Source of the DNA: TMED14 sp003507115
Lineage (GTDB): Bacteria > Bacteroidota > Bacteroidia > Flavobacteriales > Schleiferiaceae
Direction: 5' to 3'
Length of the DNA: 64,000 nucleotides
Assembly: GCA_943787925.1 (NCBI GenBank)
Contig: CALSOH010000002.1
Span: 248,001-312,000, forward strand
Below the pieces are notes generated by a model. It was not told where the DNA came from and ran no database searches. It was given only the letters and a program-made list of their open reading frames with translations. This document shows positions 18,409 through 27,147 of the stretch, piece after piece (within the stretch, counting starts at the first letter, position 1; every line of letters starts with the position of its first letter). The position numbers and the translations under genes are program-made.

Positions 18409-20885
18409 ATGATGGACCTTTTTAAAAAGCATCTCTTCGCTTGGATCCTTCCTAGCTTGATTTTACTCGCCACCACGGCGGTCTACTTTGCCCCTGTCGT
18501 CTTTGGAGACAAGCAAATTGCCCAAGACGATATTCTCATGGGCCTGGCCAAGGGCCGGGAAATTGTCGAATTCCGCGCCGAGCAGGGTGGTGAGCCCCTC
18601 TGGACCAATGCCATGTTCAGCGGCATGCCCACTTTCCAGATCGCCACGGATTACCCCAACAATGGCTTGAGTTACGTGCAAGGGATCCTCTCTACCCTCC
18701 TGATTGAAAAATCGGGCATCTACATCATCGTATCGCTGATGATTGGCTTTTTTGCTTTGTTGAGAACCGAGGGTGTACGCATGCCGCTAGCCGTAGTTGG
18801 AGCCTTGGCCTTTGGCTTTAGTGCGTTCTTCATCATTTCCCTGGGCGCAGGCCACAACGCGAAAGTGCGGACTGCCGCCTACATGGCCCCCTTGCTCATG
18901 GGGGTGTTGCTCACGCTGCGCGGTCGCCTCTGGCTGGGTTTTGCCCTGACGGCCTTATTTACCGGTTTGAGCATTCATGCCAACCACTTCCAAGTAACCT
19001 ATTACACCGCCATTCCCGTTTTGGCTATGATCGTCGCCTTCGCCGTGGCTGCCTTGCGTTCGAGGTGAATTTGGGCGCATGGGGTAAGCGCACCGCCCTC
19101 CTCGCTGTAGCGGCCTTGATCGGTATGGGGCCCAATGCAGGAAACCTATGGTCGAGCTATGCCTACACCCAGGAATCCATGCGGGGTGGCCATTCCGCCC
19201 TCACCGCGACCGACGGCGAAGAGAGCCAAGGTTTGGACTTTGATTACGCCATGAGTTGGTCCTACGGCGTGGGCGAAACCGTCAATCTCTTCGTCCCCAA
19301 CGCCACAGGCGGCGGTTCCAAGCAATCTTACGAAGGAACCCAGACAGTCGACTTCCTGACCCAGAATTTTCAGAATCAAGGCATGAATAAGGCGCAAGCA
19401 GAGCGCACAGCCAACCAATACGCCGGCCAAATTCTCTACTCAGGTGACCAATCCATGGTCAACGGAGCCTACTACGTGGGGGCCATTGTATTCTTCCTAT
19501 TCGTGATCGGGTTGATGCTGGTGCGCGGCCCGTTGCTTTGGGGTTCACTCGGAGCATTGGCCTTGGCCTTGTTGATGGCTTGGGGCAAGAATGCCGCATG
19601 GTTTAACGAATTCCTTTTCCAGCATCTGCCGCTCTACAACAAGTTTCGCGTGCCAAGCATGTCCCTGGTCGTGGCCTTTGTTGTACTGCCCCTGATCGGT
19701 TTCAAAGGACTTGAAATTCTGCTCCAAAAAGAGCGCGCGGAAGCCACCAAGACCCTGCTGCGTGCCGTGTACATCGTGGGCGGCTTGGCCGCTGTACTTT
19801 GGGTGCTGGGAAGCAGTTTGTTGGGCGTCGATGGCGCCAACGATACGATGTGGACCCAACAGGGCCTCAACCTGGATATGATTTTGGATGACCGGAAATC
19901 CCTTCTACGCAGTTCTGCCCTCCGCAGTTTAATCTTTGTTGTGTTGGCCGCCGCGGCCATTTGGTTGCACATCACGCGGAAGATCAAAATGGAATACCTG
20001 GCCGTTGCGCTGGGGCTCCTTGTTTTGGTTGACCTCTGGGGCTTTGACAAGGATCAATTGGGCGAAGACGATCTGATTTCCGAACGGAATTTGGCCAAAC
20101 AGCAAGAACCCACCGCCACGGACCTCTTCATCCTCAAAGATGCGGACCCGCATTACCGCGTTTTGAATACCACCGTAAGTCTGACCTCGGACGCCTACAC
20201 CTCTGCCTTCCACAAATCGGTGGGTGGCTACCATGGTGCCAAACTCGCTCGCTACCAGGATCTCATCACCGAGCAAATGTCCAAAGGCAACATGGCCGTC
20301 TTCAGCATGCTCAATGCCAAGTGGTTCATCGTAGACAATGGGCAGGGGGGGACCACCGCCCAGGTGAATCCAAATGCCTGTGGCCATGCCTGGTTCCCGA
20401 ATGAGATCAAATTGGTCGCCGGCGCGAAAGAGGCCATGACGGCGTTGACGGACTTTGACCCCCTTCAAACGGCCATTGTAGAAAGTGACTTCATTCCCGC
20501 CGAACAAGCCGATGCATGGGTAGAGCAAATTGCCCCTCCCTGGGGATAGTAGCCAAGCCTCGCTGTGGTTTTGACGTCCTATGCGCCCAACCGCATGGTG
20601 TACCAAGTTTCGGGTCTTGAAAAGGACCAATTGGCCGTGTTCTCAGAAATTTTCTACCAAGCACCCGGGCAAGCCTGGACCGCCACAGCGAATGGCGAGG
20701 CGCTGGAGCTTCTGCGCGCGGACTACCTCTTGCGTGCCGCCGTCCTTCCCGCCGGATGTACGGAGGTGGTTTTCGAATTCCGTCCAGACACCTACTACTC
20801 GGGAGAGAAATTGGATTTGGCTTTCTCCCTCCTGTTGCTGATCGCGATCGGCGGAGCGGTTTTTGTCGAAACGAAAAAGGCCTAA
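18409..20885 (+). CDS. YfhO family membrane protein, frameshifted as read
   Basis: Together the pieces make a YfhO-type polytopic protein of about 825 residues. The first piece (to ~19065) begins 'MMDLFKKHLFAWILPSLILLATT' and has 'PLWTNAMFSGMPTFQI' and 'GAGHNAKVRTAAYMAPLLMG'. The second (to ~20549) has 'VNLFVPNATGGGSKQSYEG' and 'YHGAKLARYQDLI', diagnostic of Bacteroidota YfhO proteins. The third ends 'PDTYYSGEKLDLAFSLLLLIA'. Frames break at ~19064 and again at ~20535-20565. YfhO relatives take part in glycosylation of surface polymers, which fits the location beside glycosyltransferases and divergent from the sulfotransferase. Whether the breaks are real is unresolved. Confidence 0.8.
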
Positions 20886-20894
20886 ACCTAGCCC

Positions 20895-22160
20895 ATGCGC
20901 ATCCTCGTTGTCACCTACTACTGGCCGCCCGCCGGGGGCCCCGGGGTGCAACGCTGGCTCAAGACGTCCAAGGCGCTATCCGCTTTGGGGCATGACGTCG
21001 AGGTCCTCACCGTTTCGCCTGAAAAGGCCACCTATCCCCTTTTGGACGAAAGTTTATTAAAGGAAGTCACCGGCCTGCGGGTGCACCACACGGGGGCACG
21101 CGATTGGTTTGGCGCCTACCAAAAGCTCACCCGACGCAAGGAGGTGCCCTTCAGCGGCTTCGCCAACCAAGCAGGACGTCCCGGCCCCATTCAACGCCTG
21201 TCCCGCTTCATTCGAGGAAATTTCTTTCTGCCCGACCCTCGACGCGGCTGGAACGGTTACGCCTTGAACAAGGCTCGACAGTTACATGCCACCTTGCCTT
21301 TTGATGTGGTCATCACCACCGGCCCTCCCCACTCCACCCATCTGATTGGCCGCGCGCTCAAACGCTCACAGGCCGTCACCTGGTGGGCAGATTTCCGTGA
21401 TCCTTGGACAGATATATACTACTATGACCGCTTTTATCCGACCGCATGGGCCCGGGGGATGGATGCCGCCATGGAGCGGTCCGTCCTGGTGGAAGCGGAC
21501 CGCATTTTGACCGTTTCCAAAGACCTCCAACGCCTGTTTGAATCCAAAGTACCCGGAGTTTCATCCCGATGCTACATCATGCCCAACGGCTATGATCCAG
21601 CCGATTTTTCCCCAACGCCCGCTCCACGGGACCGCTCCGTTTTTACCCTGGCCTATACCGGCACGCTGACCTTGGAGTATCCCGTTCAGCAGGTGGAGGC
21701 TGCTTTGCGGCGGATCTTGGAGAAAGGGTGTGCTGTGCGTTTGCGCATGGCTGGACGTCCAGCCAAGGAGTTTGAAGCGGCTATGGAGGCACTCCAAGCG
21801 GATTTCCCGGCCTTTCAGACCGATTTCTTAGGATACCTCCCCCACAAAGATTCAGTCGCGCTCCTGCAGTCTTCGGATGCCCTACTCTTGCTCATCCCCG
21901 AACTCCCAAACAATCGGGGCATTCTGACCGGCAAATTGTTTGAGTACCTGGGGAGCGGTCGTCCTATCTGGGGATTTGGGCCGGTTGATGGCGATGCCCA
22001 AGAAATCCTTCAGCACAATGCTGCGGGCTCTCTTTACGACTCCGTGGAAGAGGCTTGCCATACCCTGGAGGCCTGGATAAGCCGCTGCCCAGAAGGAGCA
22101 ACGCCCGAAGCGCGGGCGGCCTACACCCGAATGGGCTTGGCGGAGAAGCTGGTTGGCTAG
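20895..22160 (+). CDS. Group 1 (GT4) glycosyltransferase
   Basis: A 421-residue GT-B transferase starting 'MRILVVTYYWPPAGGPGVQR', with the glycine-rich acceptor loop near residue 15. It has 'VVITTGPPHSTHLIGRALKR', 'WWADFRDPWTDI', and a C-terminal donor domain 'LAYTGTLTLEYPVQQVEAAL' to 'LFEYLGSGRPIWGFGPVDGDA'. This arrangement is common for Bacteroidota transferases in exopolysaccharide clusters. It lies 9 nt after the YfhO gene, so the two are probably co-transcribed. The stop codon is the first TAG of the CTAG-rich repeat that follows. Confidence 0.88.
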   Translation: MRILVVTYYWPPAGGPGVQRWLKTSKALSALGHDVEVLTVSPEKATYPLLDESLLKEVTGLRVHHTGARDWFGAYQKLTRRKEVPFSGFANQAGRPGPIQRLSRFIRGNFFLPDPRRGWNGYALNKARQLHATLPFDVVITTGPPHSTHLIGRALKRSQAVTWWADFRDPWTDIYYYDRFYPTAWARGMDAAMERSVLVEADRILTVSKDLQRLFESKVPGVSSRCYIMPNGYDPADFSPTPAPRDRSVFTLAYTGTLTLEYPVQQVEAALRRILEKGCAVRLRMAGRPAKEFEAAMEALQADFPAFQTDFLGYLPHKDSVALLQSSDALLLLIPELPNNRGILTGKLFEYLGSGRPIWGFGPVDGDAQEILQHNAAGSLYDSVEEACHTLEAWISRCPEGATPEARAAYTRMGLAEKLVG

Positions 22161-22400
22161 AGGGCTAGAGGGCTAGAGGGCTAGAGGCTAGAGAGCTAGA
22201 GGCTAGAGGGCTAGAGCTTGGCAAAACAACGAAAAGTCCCAGCGCGCGGCGAAGGTCCACCACACAGTTTAAGGGTAAAAGAGATTAAGCGTTTAAGCGA
22301 AAAGGCTACAGCGCGAAGCGCGAGCCCTCTAGCTCTCTAGCATTCTAGCCCAGCGCGAAGCGCGTGCTCTCTAGCCACAGCGCGCTTTGCGTGCGCTCGC
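22155..22400. repeat. CTAG-rich repeat region between convergent genes
   Basis: About eight head-to-tail copies of GGCTAGAG/GCTAGAG occupy 22155-22217, beginning inside the last codons of the upstream glycosyltransferase. After a unique ~90-nt middle, the right part (about 22309-22400) has copies of AGCGCGAAGCGCG (itself a small GCGC-GAA-GCGC hairpin) at about 22310 and 22352, a diverged third near 22379, and inverted units (CCCTCTAGC, CTCTCTAGC, CTAGCCC). The two arms are therefore complementary and could fold into a large stem. No open reading frame fits. It separates the convergent ends of the glycosyltransferase and carB. A lone CTAGAGGGC also occurs at about 25279, upstream of carB. Confidence 0.75.
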
Positions 22401-25250
22401 TTACTTCGAAAGGTAGAAGTTCCGCTCTGAATACAATTTTCGGAACAAAGGATCCCGGAGATTCTCAATAAAGTAGATGGCTTCACCAGTCGACTTCATC
22501 TGGGGACCGAGGGTCTTGTTCACATTCGGGAACTTGTTGAAGCTAAAGACCGGAACCTTGATAGCCCAACCCTTCAATTGAGGATTGAAATCAAAGTCTT
22601 TCACTTTTTTCGCCCCCAGCATCACTTTGGCAGCTGCATTGACATAGGGCTCTTTGTAGGCCTTGCAGATGAAGGGCACCGTGCGGGATGCACGTGGATT
22701 GGCTTCAATGATGAAGACGGTGTCATTCTTGATGGCAAACTGTATGTTAATCAAGCCCACCGTCCCCAATCCCTTGGCAATCGTGTGGGTGTGGTCAATA
22801 ATTTGCTGCATCACGAGCTCACCTAAGTTGAACGGAGGCAGTGTGGCATTGGAGTCGCCGGAGTGGACCCCACAGGGCTCAATGTGCTCCATGATGCCGA
22901 TGATGTAAACATCTTCGCCGTCACAGATGGCATCCGCTTCCGCTTCAATCGCCCCTTCGAGGTAGTGATCCAAAAGCACCCGGTTGCCAGGGAAGTCTTT
23001 AAAGAGCTCCACGACATGCGTTTCGAGTTCTTCGTCGTTGATGACAATCTTCATGCCTTGGCCTCCCAATACGTAGGAGGGTCGGACCAAAATGGGGTAG
23101 CCCAGTTCTGCCGCTACCGCACGCGCTTCATCGGCATGGGTAATGACATCAAAGCGCGGGTACGGGATGTTGTACTCCTTCAAGCGGGCCGAGAATCGCC
23201 CGCGGTCTTCCGCGAGGTCCAAGCTTTCGAAGGACGTGCCCAAGATGGGGATGCCGAATCGCTCGAGCTTCTCCGCCAATTTCAAGGCGGTTTGGCCCCC
23301 CAATTGGACAATGACCCCCTTGGGCTTTTCATGCCGAATGATGTCGTAGATATGCTCCCAGAAAACGGGCTCGAAGTAGAGCTTGTCCGCCGTATCGAAG
23401 TCTGTGGACACCGTTTCGGGGTTGCAGTTGATCATGATGGTTTCGTAGCCGCATTCCTTGGCAGCCAAGACACCATGGACACAGGAGTAGTCAAATTCAA
23501 TGCCCTGGCCAATGCGGTTGGGCCCGCTGCCAAGCACCACAACCTTCTCACGGTCCGACACCACGACTTCATTTTCCGCATAGGTCTCCCCGGCGGCATT
23601 TTGCATGGGAAGTTCAAACGTCGAATAGTAGTAGGGCGTCAGGGCGGGGAACTCGGCGGCACAGGTGTCGACCAACTTCCAGACGCGCTCGATTCCCAAA
23701 TCCACCCGCTTCGAGTGGATTTCGCTCTCGAGACAGCGCGTCATGTGCGCGATTTGGCGATCGGCGAATCCCTTCATTTTGGCATCCAAAAGAAGTTCGA
23801 AGGGTAAGCTTTTCAGGCTGTGCTTTTCCAGTTTGCGCTGAATCTCAACGAGCTCTTCGATTTGCTTCAGGAACCATAGGTCAATCTTGGTGATCTCGTG
23901 GATTCGGCGAAGGGGGATACCCATCTGCATGGCATCGTAGAGAACAAAAACGCGGTCCCAAGATGCGTGCTCCAGTTTGTGAAGGATGGTATTCTGATCC
24001 GTGATGCCTTTCCCGTCTGCGCCCAGACCATTTCGACGGATTTCGAGGGATTGGGCGGCTTTGTGCAAGGCCTCCTGGAAGCTGCGTCCAATTCCCATCA
24101 CCTCGCCCACCGACTTCATTTGCAAGCCCAAGCGGCGGTCCGCCCCTTCAAACTTGTCGAAGTTCCATCGGGGAATCTTGACGATAACATAATCCAAGGT
24201 GGGCTCGAAATAAGCCGTCGTGGTCTTGGTGATCTGATTGCTCAATTCGTCCAGGGTATAGCCGATGGCGAGCTTGGCCGCAATTTTTGCGATGGGGTAA
24301 CCCGTCGCTTTCGAGGCCAAGGCCGACGAACGCGAAACCCGGGGGTTGATTTCGATCGCAACGATGTCTTCGGCATCGTCGGGGCTCACCGCAAACTGCA
24401 CGTTACAGCCTCCGGCGAAGTTGCCGATGGAGCGCATCATGTGGATGGCCATGTCGCGCATCTTCTGATAGGTCGTGTCACTTAAGGTCATCGCCGGGGC
24501 CACCGTGATGGAATCTCCCGTGTGAATGCCCATGGGGTCCATATTCTCGATGGAACAGATGATGATGACGTTGTCGTTTTGGTCGCGCAAGAGCTCCAGC
24601 TCAAATTCTTTCCATCCGAGCAAGGCCTTGTCAATCATGACCTCGTGGATGGGGCTGATCTCCAAGCCGCGCTGCAGCGCCTCGTCAAATTCATCCTTAT
24701 TCCAAACAAACGAAGCCCCACTTCCGCCGAGAGTGAATGAGGCGCGAACACAAAGAGGATATCCAAACTCTTGGGCAATTTCTTTGCCCTTGAGGTAGCT
24801 GGTCGCCGTCTTCGCCGGGGCCATGGGAATACCGATTTTGCCCATCAACTCCTTGAACTTCTCGCGGTCTTCCGTAATGTTGATCGCATCGATGTCCACC
24901 CCGATGATTTCTACCCCATATTCTTCCCACAAACCCTGATTATCTGCTTCAATACACAAATTCAGAGCCGTTTGCCCCCCCATGGTGGGTAAAACGGCAT
25001 CGATCTTTCGCTCTTTGAGGATCTTTTCCAAGGATTCCACCTCCAAGGGAAGGAGGTAAATGTGATCGGCCACGACCTCATCGGTCATGATGGTGGCCGG
25101 ATTGGAATTAATGAGGGAAACTTCGATGCCCTCTTCCCGGAGCGAGCGTGACGCTTGGGATCCAGAGTAGTCAAACTCGCAGGCTTGACCAATGACGATG
25201 GGACCGCTACCTATGATGAGAATGGACTGGATATGGGGGTTTTTCGGCAT
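22401..25250 (-). CDS. carB: Carbamoyl-phosphate synthase large subunit
   Basis: CarB makes carbamoyl phosphate from bicarbonate, ATP and ammonia supplied by CarA, feeding pyrimidine and arginine synthesis. Both homologous synthetase halves are present. The first (residues 1-~400) has 'ILIIGSGPIVIGQACEFDYSG' and 'CVRASFTLGGSGASFV'. The second (from ~560) has 'VVLGSGPNRIGQGIEFDYS' and 'PILVRPSYVLGGQGMKIV'. The protein stops at residue 949 after 'KLYSERNFYLSK', lacking the ~120-residue MGS-like allosteric domain that binds UMP/ornithine in E. coli CarB. Flavobacterial CarB proteins are commonly this short. No carA lies in the window. Confidence 0.95.
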   Translation of the reverse strand: MPKNPHIQSILIIGSGPIVIGQACEFDYSGSQASRSLREEGIEVSLINSNPATIMTDEVVADHIYLLPLEVESLEKILKERKIDAVLPTMGGQTALNLCIEADNQGLWEEYGVEIIGVDIDAINITEDREKFKELMGKIGIPMAPAKTATSYLKGKEIAQEFGYPLCVRASFTLGGSGASFVWNKDEFDEALQRGLEISPIHEVMIDKALLGWKEFELELLRDQNDNVIIICSIENMDPMGIHTGDSITVAPAMTLSDTTYQKMRDMAIHMMRSIGNFAGGCNVQFAVSPDDAEDIVAIEINPRVSRSSALASKATGYPIAKIAAKLAIGYTLDELSNQITKTTTAYFEPTLDYVIVKIPRWNFDKFEGADRRLGLQMKSVGEVMGIGRSFQEALHKAAQSLEIRRNGLGADGKGITDQNTILHKLEHASWDRVFVLYDAMQMGIPLRRIHEITKIDLWFLKQIEELVEIQRKLEKHSLKSLPFELLLDAKMKGFADRQIAHMTRCLESEIHSKRVDLGIERVWKLVDTCAAEFPALTPYYYSTFELPMQNAAGETYAENEVVVSDREKVVVLGSGPNRIGQGIEFDYSCVHGVLAAKECGYETIMINCNPETVSTDFDTADKLYFEPVFWEHIYDIIRHEKPKGVIVQLGGQTALKLAEKLERFGIPILGTSFESLDLAEDRGRFSARLKEYNIPYPRFDVITHADEARAVAAELGYPILVRPSYVLGGQGMKIVINDEELETHVVELFKDFPGNRVLLDHYLEGAIEAEADAICDGEDVYIIGIMEHIEPCGVHSGDSNATLPPFNLGELVMQQIIDHTHTIAKGLGTVGLINIQFAIKNDTVFIIEANPRASRTVPFICKAYKEPYVNAAAKVMLGAKKVKDFDFNPQLKGWAIKVPVFSFNKFPNVNKTLGPQMKSTGEAIYFIENLRDPLFRKLYSERNFYLSK

Positions 25251-25288
25251 GTTCTATGGTTTGTTCAAAAATGAGGACTAGAGGGCAC

Positions 25289-25320
25289 AAAAAAAAGGTG
25301 TTGCCACGGCAACACCTTTT
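25289..25320 (-). terminator. Intrinsic terminator after rpmH
   Basis: GGTGTTGCC-AC-GGCAACACC gives a 9-bp perfect stem extended by A/T pairs. On the minus strand it is followed by a run of T residues, as expected for termination of rpmH before carB. Confidence 0.88.
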
Positions 25321-25343
25321 GAATTATTAACAAGAATGACGCA

Positions 25344-25502
25344 TCACCCCTTGTGGTTTCCTTCATCAGAAACCGTCAAGCGCTTGCGGCCGCGACTACG
25401 GCGAAGTGCGAGGACGCGACGTCCGTTGGCTGAACTCATGCGCTCACGGAAGCCGTGTTTGTTCTTGCGCTTGCGATTGGAGGGTTGATATGTACGTTTC
25501 AT
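25344..25502 (-). CDS. rpmH: 50S ribosomal protein L34
   Basis: A 52-residue basic ribosomal protein found by reading the gap upstream of carB. It starts 'MKRTYQPSNRKRKNKHGFRE', the nearly invariant L34 N-terminus, followed by 'RMSSANGRRVLALRRSRGRK' and an acidic-then-basic C-terminus. Length is normal once a short C-terminal extension (about 7 residues) is counted. It has its own TTG-N21-TATATTTG promoter and a terminator, so it is probably monocistronic. It is not next to rnpA or dnaA here. Confidence 0.97.
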   Translation of the reverse strand: MKRTYQPSNRKRKNKHGFRERMSSANGRRVLALRRSRGRKRLTVSDEGNHKG

Positions 25503-25522
25503 GACAGTGCTTATTCGGGCGG

Positions 25523-25554
25523 CAAATATATCTCAATTTTTGGTATCTCACCAA
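25523..25554 (-). promoter_or_regulatory. rpmH promoter (TTG-N21-TATATTTG)
   Basis: On the minus strand TTG (25554-25552), a 21-nt spacer and TATATTTG (25530-25523) match the Bacteroidota promoter consensus. The rpmH ATG is 20 nt downstream. The region is shared with the divergent dehydrogenase promoter. Confidence 0.75.
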
Positions 25555-25558
25555 TAGA

Positions 25559-25566
25559 TATCTTTG
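25559..25566 (+). promoter_or_regulatory. -7 promoter element TATCTTTG of the short-chain dehydrogenase gene
   Basis: A perfect TAnnTTTG 4 nt upstream of the ATG at 25571, with a possible -33 TTG at 25540-25542 (16-nt spacer, slightly short). It predicts a leaderless transcript. Confidence 0.5.
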
Positions 25567-25570
25567 AAAA

Positions 25571-26356
25571 ATGCATCAGGTGGTTTGGATTACAGGGGCT
25601 TCGTCGGGAATTGGCGCTGCCTTGGTCGCGGAATATGCCCGCCAGGGATGGCTCGTCATCGCGACGGCTCGTCGGGAGACTCTCCTAAACCAGGTAGCTC
25701 GGTCCTCGGGATTTTCCGAACGCATTTCACTTTTGCCTGCCGATTTGACCGATTTGGAGGCCCTACCCTCCCTCGTGGATCGGGCCTGGTCCATCCATGG
25801 GGGCATCGATTGCTGCATTCTCAATGCGGGCATCGGCCAATGGGGTAGTGTAGCGGGCACGACCCTATCGGTCGAACAACGTCTGTTCGCCCTCAACTAC
25901 TGGTCTCCGATTGCCACCATCAAGGCCCTATTGCCCAAAATGGAGCGCGCCGGCTTCGGCCGCATCGTGGGCATCAGCAGCATCGCGTCGCAATTTGGCC
26001 AGCGAAAACTGGCCGCCTACTCCGCGAGCAAGGCGGCACTCCACGTCTACTTCGAATCCCTGCGTGAGGAACTCTACCAAAGTCCTGTGCGCGTGCAGAT
26101 TATCAGCCCGGGAAGTGCTCGAACCCAGATCATGCAGGCCAGTTTGACCGAAGGGGGCAAACCATTAAATAAATCGGGCAAAGCTCAGGAGCAGGGCATG
26201 GACCCTGCCAAATTGGCTCGGGCCATTTGGCGTTTTGCTCAGGGACGGGGATTTCATGCCGTCGTGGCAGGGAAAGACCGTTTGGCCCTTCCTTTGCATC
26301 ACTTTTTTCCGAAAATCTTCTACCGAATTCTCCGCCGGAATTATGCGCGTAAATAA
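25571..26356 (+). CDS. Short-chain dehydrogenase/reductase (classical SDR)
   Basis: A 261-residue NAD(P)-dependent oxidoreductase. The Rossmann cofactor motif 'VWITGASSGIGAALVAEYAR' (TGxxxGxG) is at the N-terminus, with 'NAGIGQWG' (NAG), the catalytic Ser in 'VGISSIASQFGQ' and 'YSASKAALHVY' (YxxxK). The ARR segment after beta-2 favours NADP(H). The substrate is unknown; the C-terminal region resembles DltE/YqjQ-type membrane-lipid or sterol SDRs, but this is a weak inference. Its end overlaps the oxygenase start by 14 nt, so the two are likely expressed together. Confidence 0.9.
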   Translation: MHQVVWITGASSGIGAALVAEYARQGWLVIATARRETLLNQVARSSGFSERISLLPADLTDLEALPSLVDRAWSIHGGIDCCILNAGIGQWGSVAGTTLSVEQRLFALNYWSPIATIKALLPKMERAGFGRIVGISSIASQFGQRKLAAYSASKAALHVYFESLREELYQSPVRVQIISPGSARTQIMQASLTEGGKPLNKSGKAQEQGMDPAKLARAIWRFAQGRGFHAVVAGKDRLALPLHHFFPKIFYRILRRNYARK

Positions 26357-27146
26357 CATTCACCTCGAAAACCTTCCCGCCCTCACAGCACAGTTTGCCG
26401 CGGGCGACCCTTGCAAATTTGTAGTCATCGACGACTTTTTGGACGCCGAGGCCGCGGAGCAACTCTACACCCATTTTCCCTCTGTAGATTCATTGAAGGT
26501 CAAGCGCAAGAGCCTCAATGAGAACAAAGTGGAGGACTACCACTTTGAGCGCTGGGACCCCATTTTTACGGAGGTTCGGAACACCATTCGCTCGGAGGAA
26601 TTCAGTCAGTGGATGTCTACGTTGACCGGCATCCCCCACTTGGTGACTCCGGACAACTCTCTGGGATCCGGGCTGCACCAAGGCGGTCAAGGCAGCTATG
26701 TCGATGTCCACATCGACGTCAACTACGACCCGGCTTCGGGCTTGTGGCGCCGGATCAATTTGCTGATCTACCTCAACAAGCAGTGGAAAGAGGAATATGG
26801 GGGCCACTTGGAAATCTGGGATCCGAAGATGTCCCGCTGTGAGCACAAGATTGCCCCCAACTTCAACCGAGCCGTCATCTTCCTCACCGACGCCAACAGC
26901 CCCCACGGCTATTCGGCCATCCAAATTCCCGAAGGGGAAAGCCGCAAGAGCTTTTATGCCTACTACTACACCGAAGTCGGGGAAGGTTTCCGCTACAGCG
27001 ATTCCAAGTTCGTGTCGCGTCCGGACGACGGCATCATGCGCCGCACGGCCACTGCAACCAAGGAGTGGGTCAAGATTACTGCCAAGCGTGCCTTGAAAGC
27101 CCTCGGTCTGAAATCCTTGGACTTCCAAGACAAGAACAAGTACTGA
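26343..27146 (+). CDS. 2OG-Fe(II) oxygenase family protein
   Basis: A 267-residue protein with the double-stranded beta-helix of 2-oxoglutarate/Fe(II) oxygenases. The iron-binding triad is visible as H123-x-D125 ('VDVHIDVN') and H188 ('SPHGYS'), with R201 ('SRKSF') as the likely 2-oxoglutarate ligand. It resembles prolyl-4-hydroxylase-like proteins often found near surface-polysaccharide genes. Function could be hydroxylation of a protein or small molecule. The ATG at 26343 lies within the end of the SDR gene, giving translational coupling. The ABC transporter gene follows within 2 nt. Confidence 0.82.
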   Translation: MRVNNIHLENLPALTAQFAAGDPCKFVVIDDFLDAEAAEQLYTHFPSVDSLKVKRKSLNENKVEDYHFERWDPIFTEVRNTIRSEEFSQWMSTLTGIPHLVTPDNSLGSGLHQGGQGSYVDVHIDVNYDPASGLWRRINLLIYLNKQWKEEYGGHLEIWDPKMSRCEHKIAPNFNRAVIFLTDANSPHGYSAIQIPEGESRKSFYAYYYTEVGEGFRYSDSKFVSRPDDGIMRRTATATKEWVKITAKRALKALGLKSLDFQDKNKY

Positions 27147-27147
27147 G

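Noticed and set aside
22155..22217. Tandem array suggesting a CRISPR
   Set aside because: Units are 7-8 nt and directly adjacent, with no spacers of constant length and no cas genes in the window.
22863..23807. 314-codon plus-strand frame opposite carB
   Set aside because: Antisense to a highly conserved enzyme, without family motifs. The same applies to the long frames at 7067-7849, 51223-52203 and 52525-53376.
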